Shown: positions 22,787 through 33,098 of the stretch, piece after piece
How positions within the stretch are numbered: the stretch's first letter is position 1
Layout: each line of letters opens with the position of its first letter
Assembly (NCBI GenBank): GCA_030848705.1
Contig: CM061245.1
Span: 80,463,564-80,527,563 of the forward strand
DNA: 64,000 bases
Direction of reading: 5' to 3'
Source of the DNA: Heracleum sosnowskyi
Taxonomy: Eukaryota; Streptophyta; Magnoliopsida; Apiales; Apiaceae
Program-made: the position numbers and the translations under genes
Notes under the pieces: model-generated
The model's input: only the letters and a program-made list of their open reading frames with translations
The model's database searches: none
Told to the model about the DNA's origin: nothing

Positions 22787-24444
22787 TTTCCTTTATTTAA
22801 TCTGGTAGCTACCTGTTTTGGGCTCTCTTCATCATCGCTTGCTTCCTCCACTATGCCTTCCTGCAACGTCATTATGGGTTGAGAGGGTTCCATCATTAGG
22901 GCCCCGGGTCGAGGTTCCACCTCTATTCCCAAACTTTCAAAGTAATCTTCCGGGAGCTCCTCTATAGCTATCATGTTACAGACATCTGGAATGAGAGTAT
23001 CAACGCACTTCCTCTTCTTTTCTTCACCATCCTCCATGGGCTCTTGTTCCCTAAGGTCCGTCACTTCTTTTGGAACATCTATCTTTTCTGCCCCTTTCAT
23101 GGTTTGGTTGTAACATACCCTTGAGTCATATTGGCATCCCTTCACTTCTCCGACACCTGTGAGAGTTGGAAATTTCATGGTCAAGTGATAAATAGAGGTG
23201 ACTACCTTCATCTCCTTAAGGATTGGCCTCCCAATGATGGCATTATAAGCACACGGTTGATCTACCACGGTAAAAGTGACAATATGGGTTGCCACGTGGG
23301 GGTTGTCTCCTAAACTGATTGGGAGCTGGACCGTTCCTCGGATTCCTACTGAAGCCCCTGTGAACCCGTAGAGCTGGTTTTCGCTTGAGACCAACTCTCT
23401 GTCTAGGAATCCAAGCCTTTTGTAAGTGTCGTAGGTTAAGATATTTATAGCGCTCCCATTGTCCACCAGCACCCGATATACATTAGTAGACCCGATTTTT
23501 ATCCTTACAACGAGAGCATCGGCATGAGGATGGTGTACCCATTTGGCGTCTTCTTCACTAAACATGATTTCATCTCTCTCTTTCGTGAACAGATAAGGAG
23601 GCCTTTGTTCAAGACGATGAACTTTGGTTAGAGGACGGTCCTTTGCCTCTCGAGCATATCTCTCCATGGCTTTCTTACTATCTCCCCCCACGTGAGGTCC
23701 TCCAATAATAACATGAATGCTACCAGCCCTAGCAGTCCTCTCCGTGTCACCATCCTTTGTTATCGGGGGCGGAGGGGGTACCTGGTGGTACTCAGCCTTA
23801 TGTTTCCGTACTTCCTTGACAACCCATTCGGTTAACTTTCCCTGTCGAATCAAAGTCTCAATCTCATCCTTCAACTGTCGGCAATCAGCCGTGTGATGTC
23901 CTGTGAATTCATGGTAAGCACAATATTTAGAGGTGTCCCTTTTATTATATTCCGTTAGAGGAGTGGCTTTCTTGAACACCCCCTTCCCAGCATAAGTGGC
24001 GTATATATGATCGATGGAGGCGACCAAGGGGGCATGATTCTGCCATTTGCTTGTGTAAGGCCTTCCAGTCTCTTTATTGGCTGTTTCCCTAGCCCTGTTA
24101 AACTTCTTTGGGCTGGGGCTCCTTTTAAAAGTCTTTCTTCTTTCTTCAAGACTAGAGGATCTCCCTCTTTTCTCCATCCTTCGGCCACTGCTTCGTAGGT
24201 CTCTCATAGATTTCTCTACCCGCTTGTGAGGTTCCGCATGTTCATAAAACTCAGCCAAAGTTTCTGGTTCCCTAGCCTGTAAGGTCTTCCAGAATTTAGA
24301 GCCCTCTCTCAATCCAGCCATTAGAAAATTCTTCTGGGCTTCTTCTGTTGCCCCTCGAACTATGGAAACTTCAGCATTAAATCGCATGAAATAATACTGG
24401 AGGGACTCTACTTCTCCCTGTTTAATATTGGCAAGGGTAGCCAC

Positions 24445-24478
24445 GGGGGGGGGGGGGGGGGGGGGGGGGGAGGGGGGG
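24445..24478 (+). repeat. G homopolymer (26 G, A, 7 G) in Tat gag
   Basis: This replaces the expected ...CAAAGTGGGGGCATAATG seen in the duplicate copy at 26261. It causes a gag frameshift. The length may be an assembly artefact. Confidence 0.9.
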
Positions 24479-24919
24479 CATAATGAAGGGGGGACTGAAA
24501 ATGTCTCAGGAATAGATCTCCCAACGGCCTCCATGTGCTAATGCTAGCTGGTCCTAGCTTAGTAAACCACTGTTGGGCACTTCCCCTTAACGAGGCAGCA
24601 AATAACCGACAACGAGTTAGATCAGGAACCTGGTAGACCTCCATCTCGGTTTTGAAATGGGCCAGGTATTCAGCAGCATCTGCATCTCCATTGAAGGCAA
24701 GTTCGAGGTTGCTCCTGAATGCCGGGGGCAGAGGAGACATCCTTATCGCGGGAGTAAAAGGAGATGGGGCCTTAGCAGGGGGTGGCACTCTCTTCTCATT
24801 TTCCATCTGTACCAGCAGGCGCCTTAAATCACCAACCCTCAATTCTCCAATCCTTTCATCAGACCTTTCTTCATTTGAATGGTGAGAGGAAGTCCTCTCC
24901 CTTCGCTCCCTTCTATGAG

Positions 24920-25117
24920 TTCGAGGTGGAGTCCCCTCCATTCGTTCTATTCTAGGTGGAGTCCTCTCCCTTCGTTCTGTTCGACGTGGAGTCCTCTCCC
25001 ATCGTTCTGTTCTAGGTGGAGTCCTCTCCCTTCGTTATGTTCTAGGTGGAGTCCTCTCCCTTCGTTCTGTTCTAGGTGGAGTCCTCTCTCTTCGTTCTGT
25101 TCGAGGTGGAGTCCTCT
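24920..25117 (-). repeat. Coding 30-bp minisatellite in Tat gag, copy A
   Basis: About six to seven units of TAGGTGGAGTCCTCTCCCTT with the surrounding bases, translating on the minus strand as ERRERTPPRT. The counterpart is at 26713-26910. Confidence 0.9.
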
Positions 25118-25337
25118 CTGATTCCTCCTTCCGTGCCTTAGATTTTTCCAATCTAATTCTTAGATCGTGCTCAGTTAGCTTTTTTCCAATTCGATCTAAA
25201 TCACTAGTGGATCTAGCCTCGGACGAAGCTGGCTCATGCCGCGGCTCGCTCGGAGCCTGGCTGCCTCGCTCCTCCTGGCTTGGAGATTTCTCATCTGTCT
25301 CGAGAGATCCAGTGTTCTTTAGCCCATCAGCTACCTT

Positions 25338-26260
25338 CACTACACCATAGATTGCATATTGCAACACCACAAATATATTGCCTTAAGGCCTATAATTGTT
25401 GCATTAGACTTAATTGCAACGAATGTCCAAAATTTCACCGTTGCATCCGCCCCTGTTGCAATAGAGCCATTTAGCAACGATTTCAGCTGCATATAGAAAC
25501 GTTAAAAATCATTGCAATACAGACATGTGGCAACGTTTTATGGTCTTCAACAACATTTAAAAATCATTACAGTAGCAAATGGTTGGCAAACAAGTCAGTT
25601 TAAGGCAACAAATATTAGTCCAATTGCAATGAATTTGTTAGATAAATTGCAACAGTTTAAGCCCTTATTACAATAATTTTATAGCAATTTTAACAGTATT
25701 TGCAACATCTTTTTGGCACAATTGCAACAATATTTAAAAATAAAATTGCGTGGTTCTATTTGAAAATTAAACTAGCCAGGCATAAAAGCCACAAATCCAA
25801 GCAACACCAAATCAATGTCATTTCATACAGCTCTAATTACCAACTGTTCTAATGCAGCACCATGACTACTACTACGTACGACATCGTCGTAGAAACCATC
25901 CAAAAGCTAAGTCTAAGAAAAACGACAAAGACTTGTATGCGCGCATACACTTAATAACTTAGCAAAACATGAAGTCTTGTATGCGCGCATACACTTAATT
26001 ACTTAGCAAAACATGCTAAGTCGCATACACCTACTTGGACAAAAGGATACTCAGTTAGCCAACTATTACATATAATTTAAATATAAGGTTATCATGTGGC
26101 AGCTTCATCTCCATCTGCAGCAGCCTCATCATCGTCTGAATCCACCTGATCTTCTCCATTCTCCTCATCTTCGTTGTCCTCATCATCATCTGCATCAACC
26201 TCGTCATCGGAACTTTCAGCACACAATTCTTCCACATTGACATTCAAAGTGGGATTCATT
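25338..26260 (-). mobile_element. CACTA fragment in Tat gag, copy A
   Basis: Terminus CACTACACCATAG at 25338 after the 3-bp target CTT (25335-25337). It has TTGCAAC-type subterminal repeats to about 25760, a pair of palindromes TGTATGCGCGCATACA (25934 and 25978) and, at 26100-26260, the acidic coding tail also found at 40760-40927. It has no right terminus of its own because it ends at the duplication junction. Confidence 0.8.
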
Positions 26261-27127
26261 CAAAGTGGGGGCATAATGAAGGGTGGACTGAAAATGTCTC
26301 AGGAATAGATCTCCCAACTGCCTCCATGTGCTAATGCTAGCTGGTCCTAGCTTAGTAAACCACTGTTGGGCACTTCCCCTTAACGAGGCAGCAAATAACC
26401 GACAACGAGTTAGATCAGGAACCTGGTAGACCTCCATCTCGGTATTGAAATGGGCCAGGTATTCAGCAGCATCTGCATCTCCATTGAAGGCAAGTTCGAG
26501 GTTGCTCCTGAATGCCGGGGGCAGAGGAGACATCCTTATCGCGGGAGTAAAAGGAGATGGGGCCTTAGCAGGGGGTGGCACTCTCTTCTCATTTTCCATC
26601 TGTACCAGCAGGCGCCTTAAATCACCAACCCTCAATTCTCCAATCCTTTCATCAGACCTTTCTTCATTTGAATGGTGAGAGGAAGTCCTCTCCCTTCGCT
26701 CCCTTCTATGAGTTCGAGGTGGAGTCCCCTCCCTTCGTTCTATTCTAGGTGGAGTCCTCTCCCTTCGTTCTGTTCGAGGTGGAGTCCTCTCCATTCGTTC
26801 TGTTCTAGGTGGAGTCCTCTCCCTTCGTTATGTTCTAGGTGTAGTCCTCTCCTTTCGTTCTGTTCTAGGTGGAGTCCTCTCTCTTCGTTATGTTCGAGGT
26901 GGAGTCCTCTCTGATGCCTCCTTCCGTGCCTTAGATTTTTCCAATCTAATTCTTAGATCGTGCTCAGTTAGCTTTTTTCCAATTCGATCTAAATCACTAG
27001 TGGATCTAGCCTCGGACGAAGCTGGCTCATGCCGCGGCTCGCTCGGAGCCTGGTTGCCTCGCTCCTCCTGGCTTGGAGATTTCTCATCTGTCTCGAGAGA
27101 TCCAGTGTTCTTTAGCCCATCATCTAC
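26261..27127 (-). pseudogene. Tat gag segment, copy B
   Basis: Reads VDDGLKNTGSLETDEKS, an RTPPRT minisatellite, then LELAFNGDADAAEYLAHF to HYAPTL. It then runs into CACTA-derived residues (NESHFECQ) at the duplication junction. It is the original upstream part of gag; joined to 40952-41137 through the CTT duplication it would continue the N-terminus. Confidence 0.85.
26713..26910 (-). repeat. Coding 30-bp minisatellite in Tat gag, copy B
   Basis: Same ERRERTPPRT-encoding array as at 24920-25117, with a few different unit variants. Confidence 0.88.
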
Positions 27128-27130
27128 CTT

Positions 27131-27880
27131 CACTACACCATAGATTGCATATTGCAACACCACAAATATATTGCCTTAAGGCCTATAATTGTTGCATTAG
27201 ACTTAATTGCAACGAATGTCCAAAATTTCACCGTTGCATCCGCCCCTGTTGCAATAGAGCCATTTAGCAACGATTTCAGCTGCATATAGAAACGTTAAAA
27301 ATCATTGCAATACAGACATGTGGCAACGTTTTATGGTCTTCAACAACATTTAAAAATCATTACAGTAGCAAATGGTTGGCAAACAAGTCAGTTTAAGGCA
27401 ACAAATATTAGTCAAATTGCAATGAATTTGTTAGATAAATTGCAACAGTTTAAGCCCTTATTGCAATAATTTTATAGCAATTTTAACAGTATTTGCAACA
27501 TCTTTTTGGCACAATTGCAACAATATTTAAAAATAAAATTGTGTGGTTCTATTTGAAAATTAAACTAGCCAGGCATAAAAGCCACAAATCCAAGCAACAC
27601 CAAATCAATGTCATTTCATACAGCTCTAATTACCAACTGTTCTAAAGCAGCACCATGACTACTACTACGTATGACATCGTCGTAGAAACCATCCAAAAGC
27701 TAAGTCTAAGAAAAACGACAAAGACCTGTATGCGCGCATACACTTAATTACTTAGCAAAACATGAAGTCTTGTATGCGCGCATACACTTAATTACTTAAC
27801 AAAACATGCTAAGTCGCATACACCTACTTGGACAAAAGGATAATCAGTTAGCCAACTATTACATATAATTTAAATATAAG
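27131..27880 (-). mobile_element. CACTA fragment in Tat gag, copy B (left part; continues at 40760-40951)
   Basis: CACTACACCATAG at 27131 after CTT. The remainder lies beyond the SIRE element and ends at 40951, where another CTT (40952-40954) restores the gag frame. The right terminus expected there (TAGTG) is not recognisable, so this is an end-deleted or decayed copy. Confidence 0.75.
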
Positions 27881-27885
27881 GTTAT

Positions 27886-28433
27886 TGTTAGGCCGAATAC
27901 ACAATATAATCAAGTATGTATGAGAATAACGATAATTAAGAACACTGTTTATGAATCAATAAACTGTATTTATAATAACAGCTTCTCTCTTTATGATGTT
28001 AATGAATCACAAAGAGCTTCTAGGTTACAAGAATAATATATCAATATTCGTGCGTCCCTTCTAGGGATAACCTATCTGTGTTTATATAGTACACAGCTAC
28101 ATACAATCCTTATCTAATTGATATTCCTACAAGTTAGCTATACAAAACTTATCAATTAAGGATTGCTTCTTATCTTCCATTCTGTTTCCTTAGCTGTATC
28201 AATATATTCTGCTTCTTTCCATCTTCAGAATATATTGCTTCTAGAATCTTCAATTCAGCACCGACAGCTAATTCAACTATCACCCTGTCAGACTTTAAAT
28301 AAACTCTGACCGGCTTCAATTAAACTCTTCACCCTGTCAGAGTTTAACTAAACTCTGACTGGCTTCTGATAAACTCTTGTCAGTACCTGTTGCTTAAACA
28401 CTGATAAACAAACATTAGCAATTATATCTAACA
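27886..28433 (-). repeat. SIRE 3' LTR (left)
   Basis: TGTTAGGCCGAATAC ... ATATCTAACA on the plus strand. It contains several AAACTCTGAC / CAGAGTTTAAC words between 28290 and 28380. Confidence 0.95.
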
Positions 28434-28448
28434 ATCTCCCCCAACTTG
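28434..28448 (-). other. SIRE polypurine tract
   Basis: On the minus strand AGTTGGGGGAGAT abuts the 3' LTR. Confidence 0.8.
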
Positions 28449-28596
28449 TTCATAATAAAATGTACAAGTTAAACATATAATTGATGATGTCAAAACCATT
28501 TAACAAATGCAGTGTTTAACATATAACAGAGTTTAATTTAAAACAGAGTTTAAATTTGATTTAGAATAGAAAATATTAAAAACTTACAGTCAGACT

Positions 28597-31500
28597 TTAC
28601 TTGACTTCTTCAATATCATGTACAGTCCTGAGATAATCAATCAGCAGTCTTCTCTCAGCATTCTCAAGTTCAGCTATCATAACCTCTTTCAGCTCCTTAT
28701 ACTCTGGATTTCCTTCATCAGTTTGATATATAGCAGCCCTGAGAGAATAGATACTGTTCTTCTTCATGTCATTCCCTAATCGAATGTACTGAGCTTTATC
28801 TGACTCTAATTTGAATTCTAAGACTTTTATTCCAAGTGCAGTTGTAAATCTAGCACTATTTTTCTTCATCTTCACCAACTTTCCAGCATGATTTCTATAC
28901 TTTGGAATATAAGCATTTGAGACTTCTCCTCCTCCAAGCATCACTTTTGATCTCAGAATCTTTTCTCTTAAGATTTGAGCAACATTATGGGTGTGTCTGT
29001 TCTTAACTTTCAACAGATAAAGTACATATTCAAGTTCTTCCCATGATTTGAGATTTACATCAGATTCTCCAACTCTATAAACACTTCCATCACTCATGAA
29101 GTATAACAGAAACTGCTTCTTCAAGACTCTGTGAAAAATCAACTGAACAGATTCTAACTTATCAAGATTTTCTTGTGTATCCCTAATACCAGATCCTGCC
29201 AGTGAAATATTGTCTTGAGATCTGTTATTTATTCTCTTCTCCCTATGTGAACCTAAACCAGACTTATCATAAGATTCTTTTCCAAGTACAGTCCTGGTTT
29301 GAGAAAAATCCATAGGTTGAAGTGTCAGAGTTTCAGAGAGTACAGGTCTTAAGAAACCTTTGAGTTGAGGAGCTAGCTGAGTTTGCACAGCTTGAGCCTT
29401 GTCAGAGGCTGGCTTAACTTCAATAGTATCATCAACTTGAGCAGCGTCAGAGGTTGATTTTGCTAATCTTGTTTCAACTTGAGCAATGTCAGAGGTTGAA
29501 TTATCTTTCTTCTTCAGGTTAGGCTCTTCAATCATTTTGCCTTTACCCTTATCAGAGTTTCTAATCATAGGTCTCCTTGTATATTGTATACTCTGTTGTG
29601 TATTCTCTTTGATAGAAATACCAACTTCTTTCTTCCTAGGAGCCTTGATTTCCTGTTTCTTGTAGATTCCAGCTTCAAGATTTTTCTTGTGTTCTTCAGC
29701 AAGCATCTGTTCTTCAGCCTGGATATCTTCAATAGTAACTTCCTTTCCATGCTCTTTAATAAAGATCCTAGCAGCAATCTCTTCATCAGTAGATGGGTTA
29801 GCTGAAATAACTAAACTTTTGTTGAGTTTTGAAGTAGATTGACCACCAGAAGTAGATTGACCACCAGAGTTTATTACACGTCTTTGCCTTTGAGCAGAAA
29901 TCCTTCTGTCATGAGCAGAAATCCTTCTTTCATTTCCTCTGCTTCCCCCATCAGTAGAATCATCCTTCCGTCTCAGAGTTTGAGTATCTTTGCATTTGTC
30001 TTTAGGTATACTCTCCCCCTTTTTGACATCATCAGAAAGTAGTACTGATGTCAGCAATTCAAGCGCAGTAGAAATGGAAGTCAGTTGAGCAGACATAGCA
30101 GTCTGGTTGTCCTCAACTGTCCCAAGCCTCTTCTTGATTTCTTCAGAATCCCTGGCTTGCTGCTTGAACATGGCATAGTAAGAAGTTCTGTCAGCCTTTA
30201 AAGTAAGATCCCGCAGACTGACTTCATTCCTCAGTTTTGTAAGCATTTGTTGATTCTCATCAAATCTATTATTGAGAGATTTGACTTGAATAACAGTTGC
30301 CTGTAAGCTGGTAAGGACATCAGGATTTGTAATCTTCTTAACAGAATCAGATAGAAAATCTGCAGCCCGTTGTGCTGGAAAGACACAATCTGCATTAGCC
30401 CATGCATTGTAGTACATATTCTGAAAATGCTCAGAAGCAGCCCTTTGAACTTCCCTCTCTTCAGTAGAATTTGCTTGAAGATCAGAAATTTCCACTTGAA
30501 TATCAGAGTTTGAATGAGCAGGACTAGCTTCAGCATTGTCATCCTCTCTGTGAATATCATCAAGCACATTTTCAGCAGTGATTTCATCAATTAACTGAGC
30601 AGATGCATCAGGTACTTGATCTGCTACAGTATGAGGAACATCAGAGTTTGCTGGAGCAGTAATCTCTGCTTCTCTCTGAACAATTTCGACAACTGATTGT
30701 TGCAAAGCTTCAAGTAAAACAATATCCTCATGATCATTATCTGTTGCATCAACATGTACAGCAACAGCTTCTGGAACTGGATCAACTCTAATCTGATCAA
30801 CTTCCTCACCTTTCTCAAAATCAAGAGAAATGATTTCTGTGTGAGAAGCAATAGGTTCTACTAATTCAGTAGTAGCTTGATCAGCTTCCAGTACAGTATC
30901 TTCATGATCAATAATCCTGCTGTCAGAGTATGCAGCAGCTTCCTCAACTACATCATCAGCTTTTGATGTAGGAGCTTCTGGTTCAAAATCCATCAGAATA
31001 GTTTCAGGATTTGCAGCATCGTCAGCAGGTAGAATATCCTCCTCAACAGCAATTGCAGGAGTACTTGAAATCACAATCTCCTCATTCTCTGATGTAGGAG
31101 CTTCAGTGTCCTCAGGTGCTTTGTTCATATTTGCAATGATATCACCAAAAAGTTGATCAGCAACTAGTCTTCTCTTTCTCTGATGAAGAGTTTCTTCATC
31201 AGCTTCAGTTTCTGAGTCTGTAATAGAATCAGCAGCAACAGACTTTGCCCTTTGGGCTCTCCTTTTCTTCATTCTTTTTCTCTGAGGCACAACATCAACA
31301 GTTGATACCTCAGCTTCAGTGTGTTGCAAACCAGACTTAACTGCTCGAACTTTAGATCTCTTTGACCTCTGTGGTTGAGACACAGAAGGTCCAGCTTCAG
31401 CAGTTGAGACATGTTGTTGTTGTAAGTTGTCAAGAAATTGTTGCACTGATGCAGGCAACATTAAAGGACCAACTTCTCCTTTCTTGTTGTCCTTGTTAAT

Positions 31501-32220
31501 AAGGTCAGAAAATATACGTTTGTGCAGTTTAAACGAAAGTATAACATCATCCTCTACTATCTCAACATTTGGACAGCAAAAATTGAATATCAATTGACAA
31601 AACCTATAGAAATAAACAACATTTCTATTCTCTAGCATTTTCTCACCAATATTAGTTAAAACTAATCTAGCAACATCAAAATGACTGCCATAGAGAAGAG
31701 AATACCCGATCTGTAGACTATCCGTGGGAATCGCATCCCAATTGGTACACTTCTTTCCAAAAGCCCGAGTAATGCAATCGAAAAAGAAGCTCCATTCCTT
31801 GCGCAAAAATGGCCTTTTGAGTTGACCTATCTTTGTCAAAGGACCAGTGTAGCCTATCTCGCCCATCATTCTGACTAGCTCAAAATCTCCAACAGAGATT
31901 GTGAATGCATTGAAATCTTCAAGACCCAAAGCATCACGAACAGTAGTAGGAGTAACAACAAATTCATCTCCTTGAAACTCAAAAATTATAGATGGCGATC
32001 CAGACTCTCCTCCATTATCATAAGTACCTGTCTGCCAAAAAGTTCGAATTTGAGTCGCAGACAGCTTCGAAGGTGCGGTTAGAGCAGTACCGATATCAGA
32101 GTGTAACAAGAACCGCTGAATCAAATGAAACGCCTCCGGTGCGTTCTCATTTGCTACAGGAGCAGAATAATTGTTGGGAACAAATTCTAATTCAGAAGCA
32201 ATAAACGCTGTAGTTGCCAT
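28597..32220 (-). CDS. SIRE ORF3, 1207-aa protein of unknown function
   Basis: This uninterrupted frame lies downstream of pol, where SIRE elements often carry an extra ORF. The first ~230 residues look globular (PSIIFEFQGDEFVVTP, LKRPFLRKEWSFFFDCITRA). They resemble, from memory, a domain common in asterid SIRE elements that is sometimes auto-labelled 'synaptobrevin, longin-like'. A basic patch follows (RKRMKKRRAQRA), then a long acidic, repetitive middle, a coiled-coil-prone stretch and a basic C-terminal third. No signal peptide or transmembrane helix is evident, so it does not look like an envelope protein. A TATA-like CTATATAC lies 108 bases upstream (32328-32335), suggesting its own transcript. 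Confidence 0.85.
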   Translation of the reverse strand: MATTAFIASELEFVPNNYSAPVANENAPEAFHLIQRFLLHSDIGTALTAPSKLSATQIRTFWQTGTYDNGGESGSPSIIFEFQGDEFVVTPTTVRDALGLEDFNAFTISVGDFELVRMMGEIGYTGPLTKIGQLKRPFLRKEWSFFFDCITRAFGKKCTNWDAIPTDSLQIGYSLLYGSHFDVARLVLTNIGEKMLENRNVVYFYRFCQLIFNFCCPNVEIVEDDVILSFKLHKRIFSDLINKDNKKGEVGPLMLPASVQQFLDNLQQQHVSTAEAGPSVSQPQRSKRSKVRAVKSGLQHTEAEVSTVDVVPQRKRMKKRRAQRAKSVAADSITDSETEADEETLHQRKRRLVADQLFGDIIANMNKAPEDTEAPTSENEEIVISSTPAIAVEEDILPADDAANPETILMDFEPEAPTSKADDVVEEAAAYSDSRIIDHEDTVLEADQATTELVEPIASHTEIISLDFEKGEEVDQIRVDPVPEAVAVHVDATDNDHEDIVLLEALQQSVVEIVQREAEITAPANSDVPHTVADQVPDASAQLIDEITAENVLDDIHREDDNAEASPAHSNSDIQVEISDLQANSTEEREVQRAASEHFQNMYYNAWANADCVFPAQRAADFLSDSVKKITNPDVLTSLQATVIQVKSLNNRFDENQQMLTKLRNEVSLRDLTLKADRTSYYAMFKQQARDSEEIKKRLGTVEDNQTAMSAQLTSISTALELLTSVLLSDDVKKGESIPKDKCKDTQTLRRKDDSTDGGSRGNERRISAHDRRISAQRQRRVINSGGQSTSGGQSTSKLNKSLVISANPSTDEEIAARIFIKEHGKEVTIEDIQAEEQMLAEEHKKNLEAGIYKKQEIKAPRKKEVGISIKENTQQSIQYTRRPMIRNSDKGKGKMIEEPNLKKKDNSTSDIAQVETRLAKSTSDAAQVDDTIEVKPASDKAQAVQTQLAPQLKGFLRPVLSETLTLQPMDFSQTRTVLGKESYDKSGLGSHREKRINNRSQDNISLAGSGIRDTQENLDKLESVQLIFHRVLKKQFLLYFMSDGSVYRVGESDVNLKSWEELEYVLYLLKVKNRHTHNVAQILREKILRSKVMLGGGEVSNAYIPKYRNHAGKLVKMKKNSARFTTALGIKVLEFKLESDKAQYIRLGNDMKKNSIYSLRAAIYQTDEGNPEYKELKEVMIAELENAERRLLIDYLRTVHDIEEVK

Positions 32221-32705
32221 TAGTAAGATTTGAAAACAAAAAGAACTGGGCTTTGAAAGTGTTTGAGTGTTTGTGTGTGAGTAAAATCTTATGAAAAGAT
32301 GAGGTGCGTAAAAGATTGAATCGTGTGTATATAGTGTTTTAAATAATAACTGAAAAGATTAAAAGTATGTTAGTGGGACAGATGTCAAACGTGGATATGC
32401 TGACAGCTGTATCTAACAACTTCCAATACACACGTGCAGACGTGGAGACACCTGGTATCACATATAACACTCAAAATATCCGCTTAAAAGAAAAAAAAAA
32501 TCAATAATAATAAAATTATCAATTTTAATAATAAAGTACAAAGGAGCTCAACAGTCAGAATAATAATGACTGTCTTGAAACTCCGCACCTTATTTATCCC
32601 AAGCGCTTCGATTCAGGTAAAAACCTTTCAGTTACCCTGTTGAATGCTTTAAAAACCCAAGCATTGTAACAACAGGCTTCATATCTTAAAATTACCATAC
32701 ACCAA
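32221..32705. promoter_or_regulatory. Divergent intergenic region inside the SIRE element
   Basis: These 485 bases separate the ATG of ORF3 (minus) from the ATG of a 130-aa ORF (plus). On the minus side CTATATAC lies at 32328-32335; on the plus side TTATTTAT lies at 32590-32597. Each is about 108 bases from its ATG. CACGTGCAGACGTGG near 32430 includes a G-box core (CACGTG). The reading as a bidirectional promoter is inference. Confidence 0.5.
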
Positions 32706-33098
32706 ATGGCAGGAACCTTTGAATTCATGGATGTAGAATCATTCATGAACATGAACTGGCAGCAGCAAGAAAACTATATCATCGATGAGTTTCTTGTTCT
32801 GTCTTTTCTGAATGATGAAGGTCTTATAGCAGATGATGAAATAGCAGAAGGACCAATCTTTAATCCTTATGTGCACATCATCCGTCCCGGTCCATATGAT
32901 GTGCCCATCCTGGCAGACGATCATACTATGGAGATTTGTATGATGCTCTTCCAGCAGAGCTTCCTGATGGGTACTGAGGAGACAATCTTCTTGGAATCCT
33001 GCAAGCTGCAAAGCAAAAAGAGAATCCAGGAAGATGATGATGATGATTCATCTTCAGGATGTTGTCAAGCAATCCCAGATGGTATAATGATCAGTTAA
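32706..33098 (+). CDS. 130-aa ORF antisense to the SIRE element
   Basis: The ATG has a strong plant context (ACCAAATGGC). The protein is acidic, starts MAGTFEFMDVESFMNMNW, has a central segment with PYVHIIRPGPYDVPIL, and ends in an Asp run and a Ser/Cys patch. No stop interrupts it and no similarity is recognised. It sits between pol and ORF3 on the opposite strand, with a TATA-like sequence upstream. A possible 3' end is at about 33295-33305 (AATGGAAAAAAAA). It could be a captured host sequence, a regulatory protein of the element or a chance frame; length and context favour a real one only moderately. Confidence 0.45.
   Translation: MAGTFEFMDVESFMNMNWQQQENYIIDEFLVLSFLNDEGLIADDEIAEGPIFNPYVHIIRPGPYDVPILADDHTMEICMMLFQQSFLMGTEETIFLESCKLQSKKRIQEDDDDDSSSGCCQAIPDGIMIS

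Larger units (their letters stand above)
22645..25334 (-). pseudogene. Tat gag (second copy) and aspartic protease
   Basis: From 25334 leftwards: an N-terminal acidic/basic segment, a decapeptide minisatellite (ERRERTPPRT units), then the gag core (LELAFNGDADAAEYLAHF, WFTKLGPASISTW, FLRHFQS). A G run on the plus strand (24445-24478) appears here as poly-Pro and shifts the frame. The next frame continues with LANIKQGEVESLQYYFMRF, an unusual zinc-knuckle-like CAYHEFTGHHTADC and the protease VLVDNGSAINIL (near residue 355 of that frame). The protease end overlaps the start of the RT frame. Confidence 0.88.
24468..26260. repeat. Tandem duplication unit A (1793 bp)
   Basis: Matches 26261-27880 plus 40760-40927 at a constant offset of 1793 bases, with few substitutions. 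It contains a gag segment and the CACTA fragment. Unit B is split by the SIRE insertion, which shows that the duplication came first. Confidence 0.9.

Noticed and set aside
25934..25993. Spaced palindromes TGTATGCGCGCATACA, considered as a CRISPR-like array
   Set aside because: Only two copies 44 bases apart, within a plant CACTA fragment; no array or cas genes.
24652..27267. Plus-strand Ser/Trp-rich ORFs (RWSPLPSFCS repeats)
   Set aside because: Antisense readings of the Tat gag minisatellite.
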